NCBI GenBank assembly: GCA_002840435.1
Contig: PHAT01000003.1
Coordinates: 62,001 to 126,000 of the forward strand
DNA: 64,000 bases
Direction: 5' to 3'
From: Deltaproteobacteria bacterium HGW-Deltaproteobacteria-6
GTDB taxonomy: Bacteria; Desulfobacterota; Syntrophia; Syntrophales; Smithellaceae
Part shown: positions 19,206 to 26,414 of the stretch, in pieces
Layout: each line of letters begins with the position of its first letter
Position numbering within the stretch: the stretch's first letter is position 1
Made by a program: the position numbers and the translations under genes
Notes under the pieces: generated by a model
What the model was told of the DNA's origin: nothing
Seen by the model: the letters and a program-made list of their open reading frames with translations, nothing else
Databases searched by the model: none

Positions 19206-19271
19206 TATAATATAATATCGTTCCATATTACGTAACGATTTAGCTAGGAGGATAAAGATGGGGGGGGGGGG
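19206..19271 (+). other. plus-strand promoter/RBS remnant running into a G12 tract
   Basis: Overlapping TATAAT boxes (19206-19216), an inverted repeat ATCGTT/AACGAT (19217-19222 and 19234-19239), AGGAGG (19246-19251) and ATG (19258) are followed at once by twelve G residues (19260-19271). The frame after it (69-77 codons) looks like antisense of the small minus-strand ORFs and is not protein-like. It reads as the 5' end of a lost gene joined to foreign DNA, or as a slippage-prone start. Confidence 0.4.
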
Positions 19272-19294
19272 AAGAAGAGCATGTTGAAAGCCAG

Positions 19295-19411
19295 TCAGCC
19301 CCATCCTGTTGCCTCTGTATCGTCGCCTCCTCCCCGGATATTGACAGGAAAGCCCAACTTCTGCACGTCCACCATAAATTTATCCCGCGCCTTCGTAACT
19401 TCGTCTTTCAT
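19295..19411 (-). CDS. small ORF 2 downstream of metK2, 38 aa
   Basis: Starts with a strong ribosome site (AGGAGG five bases before the ATG that ends at 19411). It encodes a charged N-terminus (MKDEVTKARDKFMVDVQKLG) and a glycine-rich tail. It lies 17 bases after small ORF 1 on the same strand. The perfect Shine-Dalgarno argues for translation, but the abrupt tail suggests the gene may have been truncated near the G12 junction. No homology recognised. Confidence 0.4.
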   Translation of the reverse strand: MKDEVTKARDKFMVDVQKLGFPVNIRGGGDDTEATGWG

Positions 19412-19428
19412 TTTCTCCTCCTATTATT

Positions 19429-19554
19429 TTATCCAGATCGCCTGTTTTCATCTTCAGTCCTTTCCCACATTGCGACACATCTGTTTTTAATTTTATCGAC
19501 ACCGGAAAGGAGTTTGCAGACATATTGTTGACCACTGTAGTCCCCGGTATTCAT
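19429..19554 (-). CDS. small ORF 1 coupled to metK2, 41 aa
   Basis: Its ATG overlaps the metK2 stop codon in the classic ATGA arrangement (19551-19554), so it would be translated by re-initiation. The predicted peptide begins MNTGDYSGQQYVCKLLSGVD and has two cysteines and a basic C-terminal half. No known domain. Every other junction in this operon except metK-AAA uses a short overlap (TTGA, ATGA or 14 bases), which supports a real gene. Confidence 0.45.
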   Translation of the reverse strand: MNTGDYSGQQYVCKLLSGVDKIKNRCVAMWERTEDENRRSG

Positions 19555-20630
19555 AATCTACTGTTCCAGACATACTCTGTATTCCAGAAGTGTGTTCCCT
19601 CTCCGATTTCCGGTGGTATTACAAGGCCATCGAAACGCGCCATGATGCTTTTATGTTGAAACCAGTCATTCGGCAGACGGGATCCACGTCCATCCATCTC
19701 GTAGATAACCTCCAGGGGGGCATCCACATTGGGGGCATAGACTGCCGTGATTTTACACTCCCTTGCGCCGCTGCACACCGCCTCAACAGCTGCCTGACGG
19801 GTGACATAGGCACCGACCCGGTCAATGTGCGACAGATGTTTGCCGCTCAGGGCGCCTCCACCGATCGGAACTCTTGGACCATAAAAATCCATAACCAGTT
19901 TCCTGCCGGTCTGCCCATTGTCCCCAAGGCTGCATCCCTCGATAAATGGTCCGTTGGGATTAATCATGACTTCAATATCATCGACAGGTGTCACCCAGCG
20001 GTGATCATCCTCCTGCAGCCGCATATAAATCCGATCGATTTCGGAATGCAGCGTGCCGCAGAAATCTATAAAGGAAGTTGATTTCCGCTGCTGCATCGTC
20101 GCAATTATATGCTCCAGGTGCCAGAGGTTTCCTTCCTCACGAACACGTACCAGCAATTTGCCGTCCGGCCCTTTTCCCTTCAGGTCACCCTCTTTTAATG
20201 ATTTCACTATCCCTTCACGAAGCGCATGGATCAGGAAATGCTCCGGCGGAAGGAACCTGATCTTTGCGTCGTATCCTGCCCAGCCGATGACTACAGCCTG
20301 GTCGTTCACGTGCCTAGTCCACTCGCGGGGGTCTTCGCAGGTAACCCCCACGTTGCAGCTGATGGTGTAATCATCTGCCGCGACCGTGTTACCACCGCGC
20401 AGTCCGATATTGCGCAATGCATCACGAACAATGTCATCTATCTGCCGCTCAAGTGGGACGGAAGCGGCAACCGAACCACTCAGCCAGATTGTGTCGCACC
20501 AGATTCCCGCCTCTACCTGTACATATGCATCTGGATCGACGAGTGACGCCTCGGCGACAATGGCGTCTGTGATAATGTCGCACACTTTGTCCGGGTGTCC
20601 CGGAAAAACTATTTCCGATACTCTGATCAT
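19551..20630 (-). CDS. divergent S-adenosylmethionine synthetase-like protein (MetK2), 359 aa
   Basis: Clearly related to methionine adenosyltransferase: GHPDKVCD (11-18), INPNGPFI, TGRK (241-244) and GGGALSGK (257-264) match the ATP, phosphate and metal-binding landmarks. It is only distantly similar to the canonical MetK encoded in the same operon, and several signature positions differ. The GAGDQG loop reads HVNDQA (107-112) and the SGKD motif reads SGKH (262-265). It may therefore use another substrate, be regulatory, or be inactive. It starts by an ATGA overlap with the VWA-peptidase gene and has GAGG upstream. A second, co-transcribed MAT homologue beside MoxR/VWA genes is unusual. Confidence 0.8.
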   Translation of the reverse strand: MIRVSEIVFPGHPDKVCDIITDAIVAEASLVDPDAYVQVEAGIWCDTIWLSGSVAASVPLERQIDDIVRDALRNIGLRGGNTVAADDYTISCNVGVTCEDPREWTRHVNDQAVVIGWAGYDAKIRFLPPEHFLIHALREGIVKSLKEGDLKGKGPDGKLLVRVREEGNLWHLEHIIATMQQRKSTSFIDFCGTLHSEIDRIYMRLQEDDHRWVTPVDDIEVMINPNGPFIEGCSLGDNGQTGRKLVMDFYGPRVPIGGGALSGKHLSHIDRVGAYVTRQAAVEAVCSGARECKITAVYAPNVDAPLEVIYEMDGRGSRLPNDWFQHKSIMARFDGLVIPPEIGEGTHFWNTEYVWNSRL

Positions 20631-21940
20631 AATGGCAGCCCCTCCAGTTGAGTGTATGGTATTCCAGCTCTTGACAGTTTTGAAGGATCCCCGTTTCTCG
20701 AAACAATGGCGTGGATTTTAGTGGCTCGGGCTCCGGACAGCAGTTTCATGTCAACCTGTTCGATGTAACCGTCGGTCACAATCACCGCCGACCTTGGCCT
20801 GGTCCTGATGATGTGCTCCAGCACGCAGTTTATGGATGTTCCTCCCGTTGTTTCAGATACCAGTTGCCCCTTATTGATGAATGCCCTGGCAACAATATCG
20901 CTGAATGCCCAGAACGGCATCCAGATGTATGCGCGGAGCCTAACAAGCAGGGCAATCAGGTGTGGCAATTCGCATTTCATGGAACCGCTGACGTCCAGAT
21001 AAATATTCGCCGCGCCGATTGGTTTTTTCACACTGGTATCCCAGGTTGCGTCCGGGATAAAGGGGGACCACATCCCCCGGAGATAAGCCCGTTTGTCATG
21101 CTCGTTCATAAGAGGTAGCCGGTAATCAAGCGGGACATCTTCATGCAGTCTGTTTTTTTTGTCGGGAACCAGACATGTGCGTAGCACGGTCATGGTCTTG
21201 CACATCCAGTTTTGCAGTTCCCCGCACTCCTCAGCGACTAAGCCGCCCGGGTACGCCTCCATGCCTACTCCTCTTAAACCCGGATTGCGCCAGATTCCGT
21301 GGCCGTTCATCTGGCGCAGGCAGTCATTGAGCACCTCACTAATCATCTCATCAATTTCAACAGGGTAACCGAAGTGGTTCCCCAGCATGTCATCAAGAGT
21401 AATGCCGCCAAATTTCTCTGTGGTTTTAGAAAGATCCTTCACCACATCGAGAATGTCATCAGCAATGAGGCTGCCCTGGTACAAACCATCCCACAGACTT
21501 TTCTGTGTATTATCTATTATTATCTCATTCTTTTCCGGCGGGCACAAAAGGCAGAGTGGAAATTTCCCCTTGGCATAGTATCTGGACATCATTGAACTAT
21601 AGTCCCAGCCCATGGTGCGGTGGATGATGGCGTTGATGACGGCGTCGAATGCGAGATTGTGCAGCGGCGTGACCAGTCTGTGGTGCTCGGTGTGGTGCAG
21701 GAGCACATGCAGGAATTCGTGGCAGATGAGCGCTTTGACATGGCGATCAGTCCGGCAGTGCTTATTCACGAATGACAGGTTGACCTTGAGAACAGGGCGT
21801 GCTTCACAGGTCACGGCCAGTGTTTTAACGGACTCCGTAAAGTTGATGTCCATAATTTTGAGGAGCGGCCTGACGGCAAACGGGTTTTCGTCAATCAGTT
21901 CATAAAGAATGGCGCGGAAATTTTCTTCACGCAGATGCAT
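20627..21940 (-). CDS. DUF2201-type metallopeptidase-VWA protein, 437 aa
   Basis: An N-terminal zinc-peptidase-like domain has HEFLH (74-78) followed by H82/H83, fitting HExxHxxxH-type metal sites. The C-terminal domain is von Willebrand factor A: IYLDVSGSM gives the MIDAS DxSxS (D316, S318, S320), with VIVTDGYI further on. This is the DUF2201/VWA-like arrangement that normally pairs with a MoxR-type AAA+ ATPase. MoxR acts as a chaperone-like motor and the VWA protein as metal-dependent adaptor. Start ATG 21940 has GGGAGG upstream and overlaps the preceding gene by 14 bases. A cytosolic location is expected (no signal peptide). Substrate unknown; the flanking MetK genes suggest a link to AdoMet, by context only. 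Confidence 0.82.
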   Translation of the reverse strand: MHLREENFRAILYELIDENPFAVRPLLKIMDINFTESVKTLAVTCEARPVLKVNLSFVNKHCRTDRHVKALICHEFLHVLLHHTEHHRLVTPLHNLAFDAVINAIIHRTMGWDYSSMMSRYYAKGKFPLCLLCPPEKNEIIIDNTQKSLWDGLYQGSLIADDILDVVKDLSKTTEKFGGITLDDMLGNHFGYPVEIDEMISEVLNDCLRQMNGHGIWRNPGLRGVGMEAYPGGLVAEECGELQNWMCKTMTVLRTCLVPDKKNRLHEDVPLDYRLPLMNEHDKRAYLRGMWSPFIPDATWDTSVKKPIGAANIYLDVSGSMKCELPHLIALLVRLRAYIWMPFWAFSDIVARAFINKGQLVSETTGGTSINCVLEHIIRTRPRSAVIVTDGYIEQVDMKLLSGARATKIHAIVSRNGDPSKLSRAGIPYTQLEGLPL

Positions 21941-22424
21941 AGAATCCTCCCGGGGAAAATAGCCGTATCTTTCGTGTGAGGCTCGTCTGTGTCCATATCA
22001 CGGGGCGCGCGGGGTCATAAAATGTCGCCGTGCAGAGTCCCAGTATCAATGCGGATGTGAGGAATAGAAAGTCTTTTTCCCGCCGTTTGTCAGGCGCCGT
22101 CGGAATAACCTTGTCCGACAGGACGCAGATCATCGGCCCTTCCGGCACGGAAGTATAACACCGCAGATCTTCGGGGCTGTATAATCCGGCGCGTTGCAGT
22201 ATTTCGTATGTCGCCGTGACTGGATCAGAACCGGCTTCAAACTTAAGGCCGACCGTCATGACATTGGACAGTTTGGCACCGCCACCTCGGCCGTGTTCTC
22301 CCAGAAGGGACCCGATGATTCTCTCGCTCTCACGCCGCGTCATGGGGCTTCCCATGTTGCACAGCCAGGGTACAATCGCCGGATTCCGCGTCAAGCCGCA
22401 ATTGCGATAATCTTCTGTAATCAA
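21927..22424 (-). CDS. unknown protein between MoxR and VWA genes, 165 aa
   Basis: No recognised domain. I prefer a TTG start at 22424-22422: it overlaps the stop of the MoxR-like gene as TTGA and follows GCGAGG by seven bases. The alternative ATG at 22457 gives 176 aa and a 37-base overlap with no ribosome site. The protein includes MTRRESERIIGSLLGEHG and a hydrophobic segment near DFLFLTSALILGLC. In MoxR-VWA operons a third gene is often the adaptor or target, so this may be the component specific to this operon. Confidence 0.6.
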   Translation of the reverse strand: MITEDYRNCGLTRNPAIVPWLCNMGSPMTRRESERIIGSLLGEHGRGGGAKLSNVMTVGLKFEAGSDPVTATYEILQRAGLYSPEDLRCYTSVPEGPMICVLSDKVIPTAPDKRREKDFLFLTSALILGLCTATFYDPARPVIWTQTSLTRKIRLFSPGGFYASA

Positions 22425-23896
22425 AGTTTTGCCTCGCGCTTGACGGTTTTTATGCACTCGTTCAACACTTGCTCAACTTTAACCGGATCTTTGTATACGA
22501 TCCCCTTGATAATTGACCAGAAGAAGAACTGCTGCGCCCGTTCCTGGCGGGCACCTTTCAGATCGGCAATGACTTTCCCGTAGCGGGTGTACTCGGGATG
22601 ATGCGCCGGGGAAGCCGTGTTGGGAACCTGCCAGGTGACGGTTCCATCCACTTCCAGAATCTCCTGCGCTATCCTGCCGAGTTCATTGACGGCATCCGAA
22701 CCGATGGGCGTTTTGCCCATGGCTGCCGCGGGATAAAGGGCAAGCGCCATAATAGCCGGTTTATCACCGTGTTTCTGCGAAGCCAGCATCTCACAGACTG
22801 CCATACTGGCGGCATCCTTTGATGGAGCATTCCGGAACAGCATTTCAATTTGCTTCGCCGGATCAGTCTCCAGATGAAATTTGTGTATCCACGCCTTGTC
22901 ACCCTTGTCAAAAGCCGCATCCCAGGCAAGGCGGTGAACCGCATGTATTTTGTTCTGATCCACTGATGCCCCCCATGCCGCAAAAGGGATGCTACATTCC
23001 AGAATCTGGCGGTAGGTCTCCTGCTTCGCCTGCTCGCCGTCGAGAATATATCCGGCAATAAGGCTGCGGCTGATCATCCGGGCACGCCGGGGGGAGACGC
23101 GGATTCCGGCGTTCAAAAGGCCCTTCATGGCCGCAATGACATATTCCAGCATACACTGATGGCGTATGGGTATCCCGTTATGGGGAGTTTCACCCTTCAC
23201 GGCGGCCTTGATGACAGGCCGACACTCCTCGACAAGCTGAAAAAATCGCTTCTGTGTTGACTCCAGCCATCCCTTCAGGACACCGGCATCGTCCGAAAGT
23301 TCCCCGTCCCCAGCGGGATTGGCAACCAGAAGCTGGTCTTCTTTGTTTAGGTCCTGCCAGTCCGCCACCTGGACGATCAGGCCAAAGCGGTCGGCCAGCG
23401 CCTGGTCCAGGGGTTCCGACCCGAGATAATCGCCGTCGGAATCGCCATCCATACCGCACGGGTTCATCGCCGCCCAGCGGTAACGCAGGATCTCCAGAGG
23501 GATGCCCTGGATGCGGCGCTCGTACACCAATGAGAACAGCCGGTTCTGGTGCTCGGGTTTGCACCGGCTGATTTCGTCCACCAGCACCGATTCCGCCCCC
23601 CAGACGGTGGCCGGGGTCTCCATGTAACGGATGGACGTTTTGTTTTCATCCGGGTACGGGAACCCGACCAGATCGTCGAAGGAAATCAGGCTGGCATTGT
23701 AATGGCGGTGAACCAGTCCGAGCGCCTCGCTGATGCTGTTCAGAAGGAATGTTTTTCCTGTCCCGCTTTTACCGATGAGGAGCAGGGGGTCCATAGTGAT
23801 GAGCGCGGCGAGGATGATTTTTTCCAGTGGTTCAAAACCATAGACGCCTAGCCGTTTCAAAAATCCCTGGTCTTTAAAGTTGCAAATAGCTCTCAT
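22421..23896 (-). CDS. MoxR-like AAA+ ATPase, 491 aa
   Basis: Start ATG at 23896, preceded by AAAGAGGTG eight bases upstream; the longer frame to 23935 lacks a ribosome site. Walker A is GKSGTGKT (42-49), Walker B is VLVDEISR (D107, E108), and MNPCGMDG with ALADRFG marks sensor 1 and the arginine-finger region of the MoxR/RavA branch. MoxR ATPases work with VWA-domain proteins to remodel or insert cofactors into targets, and also appear in biological-conflict operons. It follows canonical metK by 95 bases and is coupled to the next gene. Confidence 0.85.
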   Translation of the reverse strand: MRAICNFKDQGFLKRLGVYGFEPLEKIILAALITMDPLLLIGKSGTGKTFLLNSISEALGLVHRHYNASLISFDDLVGFPYPDENKTSIRYMETPATVWGAESVLVDEISRCKPEHQNRLFSLVYERRIQGIPLEILRYRWAAMNPCGMDGDSDGDYLGSEPLDQALADRFGLIVQVADWQDLNKEDQLLVANPAGDGELSDDAGVLKGWLESTQKRFFQLVEECRPVIKAAVKGETPHNGIPIRHQCMLEYVIAAMKGLLNAGIRVSPRRARMISRSLIAGYILDGEQAKQETYRQILECSIPFAAWGASVDQNKIHAVHRLAWDAAFDKGDKAWIHKFHLETDPAKQIEMLFRNAPSKDAASMAVCEMLASQKHGDKPAIMALALYPAAAMGKTPIGSDAVNELGRIAQEILEVDGTVTWQVPNTASPAHHPEYTRYGKVIADLKGARQERAQQFFFWSIIKGIVYKDPVKVEQVLNECIKTVKREAKL

Positions 23897-23991
23897 TGTT
23901 ACACCTCTTTTTGAGTTTATCGTCCTTAACAGCACATTATCAGATACGGTTTTGGTCCGAATCGTCGTCCCATCGTTTTCATTGCCCTTTC

Positions 23992-25176
23992 TTACTTCAA
24001 TCCTGCAGCTTCCCGCAGAGCAGCCACACGGTCAGTCTTTTCCCAGGGGAAGCCTTCACGCCCGAAGTGGCCGTAGTTGCAGCTCTTGCGGTAGTTCCAG
24101 CCTTTAGGCACGGTCAGTCCCAGATCATTGATCATCATTGCCGGGCGGAAGTCGAAGATTTTGCCAAACGCCAGGATCCGGGCGATTTTATCCTCATCAA
24201 TTATCCCCGTGCCAAAGGTGCTGACATTGATGCTAAGAGGTTTGGCAACACCTATCGCGTAGGCGATCTGGATTTCGCATTTGTCAGCCAGCTTCGCGGC
24301 AACAATGTTCTTGGCGGCATAACGGGCGTAATAAGCGGCGGAACGATCCACCTTTGACGGGTCTTTGCCGGAAAAAGCGCCTCCGCCATGCGATCCCACG
24401 CCACCATACGAATCCACGATGATCTTGCGGCCCGTGACACCCGAATCACCGGAGGGACCGCCGATCACAAACTTACCGGTCGGGTTGATAAAGAATTCAG
24501 TCCGGTTGGTCAGCAATCCTGTTTTGCCAAGCACTTCATGCGCAACCGCATTCAGATCCTTTTCAATCCTGTCCGGCGGGACATCGCGAGTCTGATGGGA
24601 AATTACGACTGTCGTGATTTCGACTGGTTTCCCGTTATCGTGCAGTACGCTGACCTGGGCCTTGGAGTCGGGTCGGAGGTATCCGATAACTTTCTCCCTG
24701 CGGAGACGGGTCAGTTCTTCCAGCAGGTTGTGCGCAAACACGATCGGGGCGGGCATGAACCGCAATGTGGCATTTGATGCGTAACCAAACATCATGCCTT
24801 GATCGCCCGCCCCCTGATCCTCAGCGGCCCCACGGTCAACACCCCTGTTTATATCCTCCGACTGGCCGTGGATGGCACAAAGGTAGTTGAACGTATCGTG
24901 GCTGAATCCTTCGGAGGGATCATCGTAACCGATGTCCTCCACAACCTTGCGAGCAATCGCCTGCGTATTGATCTTGTCCCACTTGTTGCAGGTGATTTCT
25001 CCAAGGTTGACCACAAGATTGGGACCGACAGCTGTCTCGCATCCGACATGCGCCACCGGATCCTGCTCAAGGCACGCATCCAGAATTGCGTCAGAGATCT
25101 GGTCGCATACCTTGTCCGGATGGCCTTCCGAAACTGATTCCGATGTGTAAATGTGCCTTGTCTTCAATTTGCTCAT
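23992..25176 (-). CDS. metK: S-adenosylmethionine synthetase
   Basis: Makes AdoMet from ATP and methionine in the cytosol. All family landmarks are present: SVSEGHPDKVCDQISDAILD near the N-terminus, GAGDQGMMFGYA, INPTGKFVIGGP, SGVTGRKIIVDSYGG and GGGAFSGKDPSKVDRSAAY (quoted in pieces). Length 394 aa is normal. AAAGGAAAA precedes the ATG at 25176. It is the first gene of the operon, and its ~500-base leader holds three SAM-II-like aptamers and two terminators, so expression should fall when AdoMet is plentiful. The same leader probably controls the MoxR/VWA/metK2 genes behind it. Confidence 0.96.
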   Translation of the reverse strand: MSKLKTRHIYTSESVSEGHPDKVCDQISDAILDACLEQDPVAHVGCETAVGPNLVVNLGEITCNKWDKINTQAIARKVVEDIGYDDPSEGFSHDTFNYLCAIHGQSEDINRGVDRGAAEDQGAGDQGMMFGYASNATLRFMPAPIVFAHNLLEELTRLRREKVIGYLRPDSKAQVSVLHDNGKPVEITTVVISHQTRDVPPDRIEKDLNAVAHEVLGKTGLLTNRTEFFINPTGKFVIGGPSGDSGVTGRKIIVDSYGGVGSHGGGAFSGKDPSKVDRSAAYYARYAAKNIVAAKLADKCEIQIAYAIGVAKPLSINVSTFGTGIIDEDKIARILAFGKIFDFRPAMMINDLGLTVPKGWNYRKSCNYGHFGREGFPWEKTDRVAALREAAGLK

Positions 25177-25347
25177 TTGATTTTCCTTTCCAATATCCGA
25201 TTGTTATAAAAGTTTCCGTAAATTCTTTCCTTTCCATGCGAAAGGAACTGCTAATACCAATTCGTTGGTTCATATGCTGCTCGTGCGACTGTAAGAAATC
25301 GTCCTTCATTTCTAGTCTCCATTTCTCCAACAAACTCCCCGCAATAT

Positions 25348-25375
25348 AAAAAACCCGTGCTTTGGAGGCACGGGC
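25348..25375 (-). terminator. intrinsic terminator T2 in the metK leader
   Basis: On the minus strand CCCGTGC and GCACGGG (plus coordinates 25354-25360 and 25368-25374) form a seven-base GC-rich stem with a seven-base loop, followed by six T residues. It lies between aptamer C and metK, where it can act as the expression platform. Part of its 3' arm (AAGCAC) is complementary to GTGCTT in aptamer C. Confidence 0.8.
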
Positions 25376-25398
25376 TAAGAATAGGATTATTCATTTTT

Positions 25399-25456
25399 CC
25401 GGTCTTTAAGCACATTTTTATAGCGGAGCAAGTAACTGGGATAAATCGCCGCTTGT
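25399..25456 (-). ncRNA. SAM-II-like riboswitch aptamer C (metK-proximal)
   Basis: On the minus strand P1 is AGCGG/CCGCT (25449-25453 with 25422-25426). The loop carries CGATTTAT and CTTGCT, and the 3' strand ATAAAAATGTGCTTAAAG. These match the conserved SAM-II core (TGATTTAA, TTGC, ATAAATGT.GCTAAA) in order and spacing. The loop segment TTTATCC can pair with GGAAAAA just downstream (one mismatch), the type of pseudoknot expected for SAM-II. Terminator T2 follows directly. Recognition is by eye from the known SAM-II consensus. Confidence 0.75.
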
Positions 25457-25504
25457 TTATTTATTGTTCGACTGGATTACCATCCTCCTATATGCCTAAA
25501 AAAC

Positions 25505-25534
25505 AAAAAACCCTGTGCTAAGATCAGCGCAGGG
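25505..25534 (-). terminator. intrinsic terminator T1 in the metK leader
   Basis: On the minus strand CCCTGCGCT and AGCACAGGG (plus 25526-25534 and 25511-25519) form a nine-base stem with one mismatch and a six-base loop, then TTTTTTGTTTTTT. It lies between aptamer B and aptamer C. Its 3' side TTAGCACA is exactly complementary to TGTGCTAA in aptamer A, so it may be switched by aptamer folding. Confidence 0.78.
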
Positions 25535-25542
25535 TTACTTCA

Positions 25543-25598
25543 ACCGGCGCTTTAGCAGTTTGGTAGGCGGTCTGCAAGTTACCATTAACTCACCGCCC
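25543..25598 (-). ncRNA. SAM-II-like riboswitch aptamer B (middle)
   Basis: P1 is six bases, GGCGGT/ACCGCC (25592-25597 with 25566-25571). The core shows GCGGTGAGTTAA, CTTGCA and a 3' GCTAAAG, in SAM-II order. Loop TGGTA (25580-25584) and TACCA directly after P1 (25561-25565) are perfectly complementary, giving a possible pseudoknot. It abuts aptamer A with no spacer. The ATAAATGT part of the consensus is altered to ACCAAACT, so ligand preference may differ. Confidence 0.68.
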
Positions 25599-25652
25599 GT
25601 CGCTTTAGCACATTTATAGAGCGGAGCAATTTGGCGCTTAACTCACCGCTTG
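25599..25652 (-). ncRNA. SAM-II-like riboswitch aptamer A (most upstream)
   Basis: P1 is AGCGG/CCGCT (25646-25650 with 25620-25624). The core GCGGTGAGTTAA, ATTGCT and ATAAATGTGCTAAAG is the closest of the three to known SAM-II aptamers. It lies head-to-tail against aptamer B and upstream of terminator T1. Its TGTGCTAA strand can pair with the T1 3' arm, a likely antiterminator. Confidence 0.75.
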
Positions 25653-25729
25653 ATTATTATTTTACGCCTATTTCAGATTTTGTCAAAACATATTTTCAAA
25701 CACAACAATTTCTGATGAAAGAATAATGT

Positions 25730-26145
25730 GGTCGCTTATTCCAGCACCCTGGCAAACAAGCCTGTCGCGAAGGTTATCGCATTCTTTACATCTGCACCCC
25801 GAAGTTCTCTTACCAAATGGCGCTGGCCAGGGTGACGGTAGCTACGGAAAAACGATATCTCAACTGTCCAAGGCCCATATGCTTGTGATTGACGACTTGG
25901 GACTTGCTCCCGTGACCGATCTGGAATGACGAGATCTTCTGGAGGTTATCGAAGAACGGCACGGTTATGGTTCGACTATTGTTACCCGTCAGCTGCCCAT
26001 AGAACATAGGTATAAACAGATCAGTGACCCGACGGTAGCTGATGCTATCCTGGACCACTTGCTACACAATGCACACAAAAAAAATTTGAAAGGAGGATCT
26101 CTGCAGAAAAAATATGCCGACTTGAGATCGAAGGATAAATTATGA
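25730..26145 (+). pseudogene. decayed istB (IS21-family helper ATPase)
   Basis: A continuous IstB-like protein can be rebuilt only by joining frames. CREGYRILYICTPKF is in one frame until about 25830. GDGSYGKTISQLSKAH and MLVIDDLGLAPVTDLE are in the next, and a stop (TGA, 25927-25929) sits where IstB has an arginine. RDLLEVIEERHGYGSTIVTR, LPIEHRYKQISDPTVADAIL and the KYADLRSKDKL end follow it. The N-terminal Walker A part and istA are missing. The element is dead. It marks past transposition at the boundary between the metK operon and the DISARM-like operon. The next ~270 bases (26146-26414) hold no gene that I can see. Confidence 0.8.
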
Positions 26146-26414
26146 AAAACAACTAAAAACCAGCGTCGCTTCGTTCCGACCCAAGGGGGGGCAACATCCC
26201 TCGGAACTGTATGGAGGATTCTTTCGGAATCACATGGCGAAATCAGCGGAATAGGCACTTTGGGGAAAAATGACAATTTCAATTATCAGCATAGTGAGAG
26301 AATGTCAGCTAAAAACAATTCTTTGAAGTGAATACAGAACATTTTTCCTATATGAATCTCAGCAGGAAGCGAAAACACGTTCCTTAATAAACAACACTGT
26401 TTCTCAATGATTAG

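Noticed and set aside
23190-23851. Long antisense ORFs (105-124 codons) across the MoxR-like gene
   Set aside because: They are arginine/proline-rich shadows of a GC-rich coding strand with clear AAA motifs.
23897-23991. Fourth SAM-II-like element before the MoxR gene (ATAATGTGCTGTTAAGG)
   Set aside because: The 3' strand resembles the aptamer cores, but there is no matching P1 stem or TTGC segment. Not enough for a call.
25091-25333. 80-codon minus-strand ORF in the metK leader
   Set aside because: Out of frame with metK, overlaps its start, weak ribosome site; likely chance.
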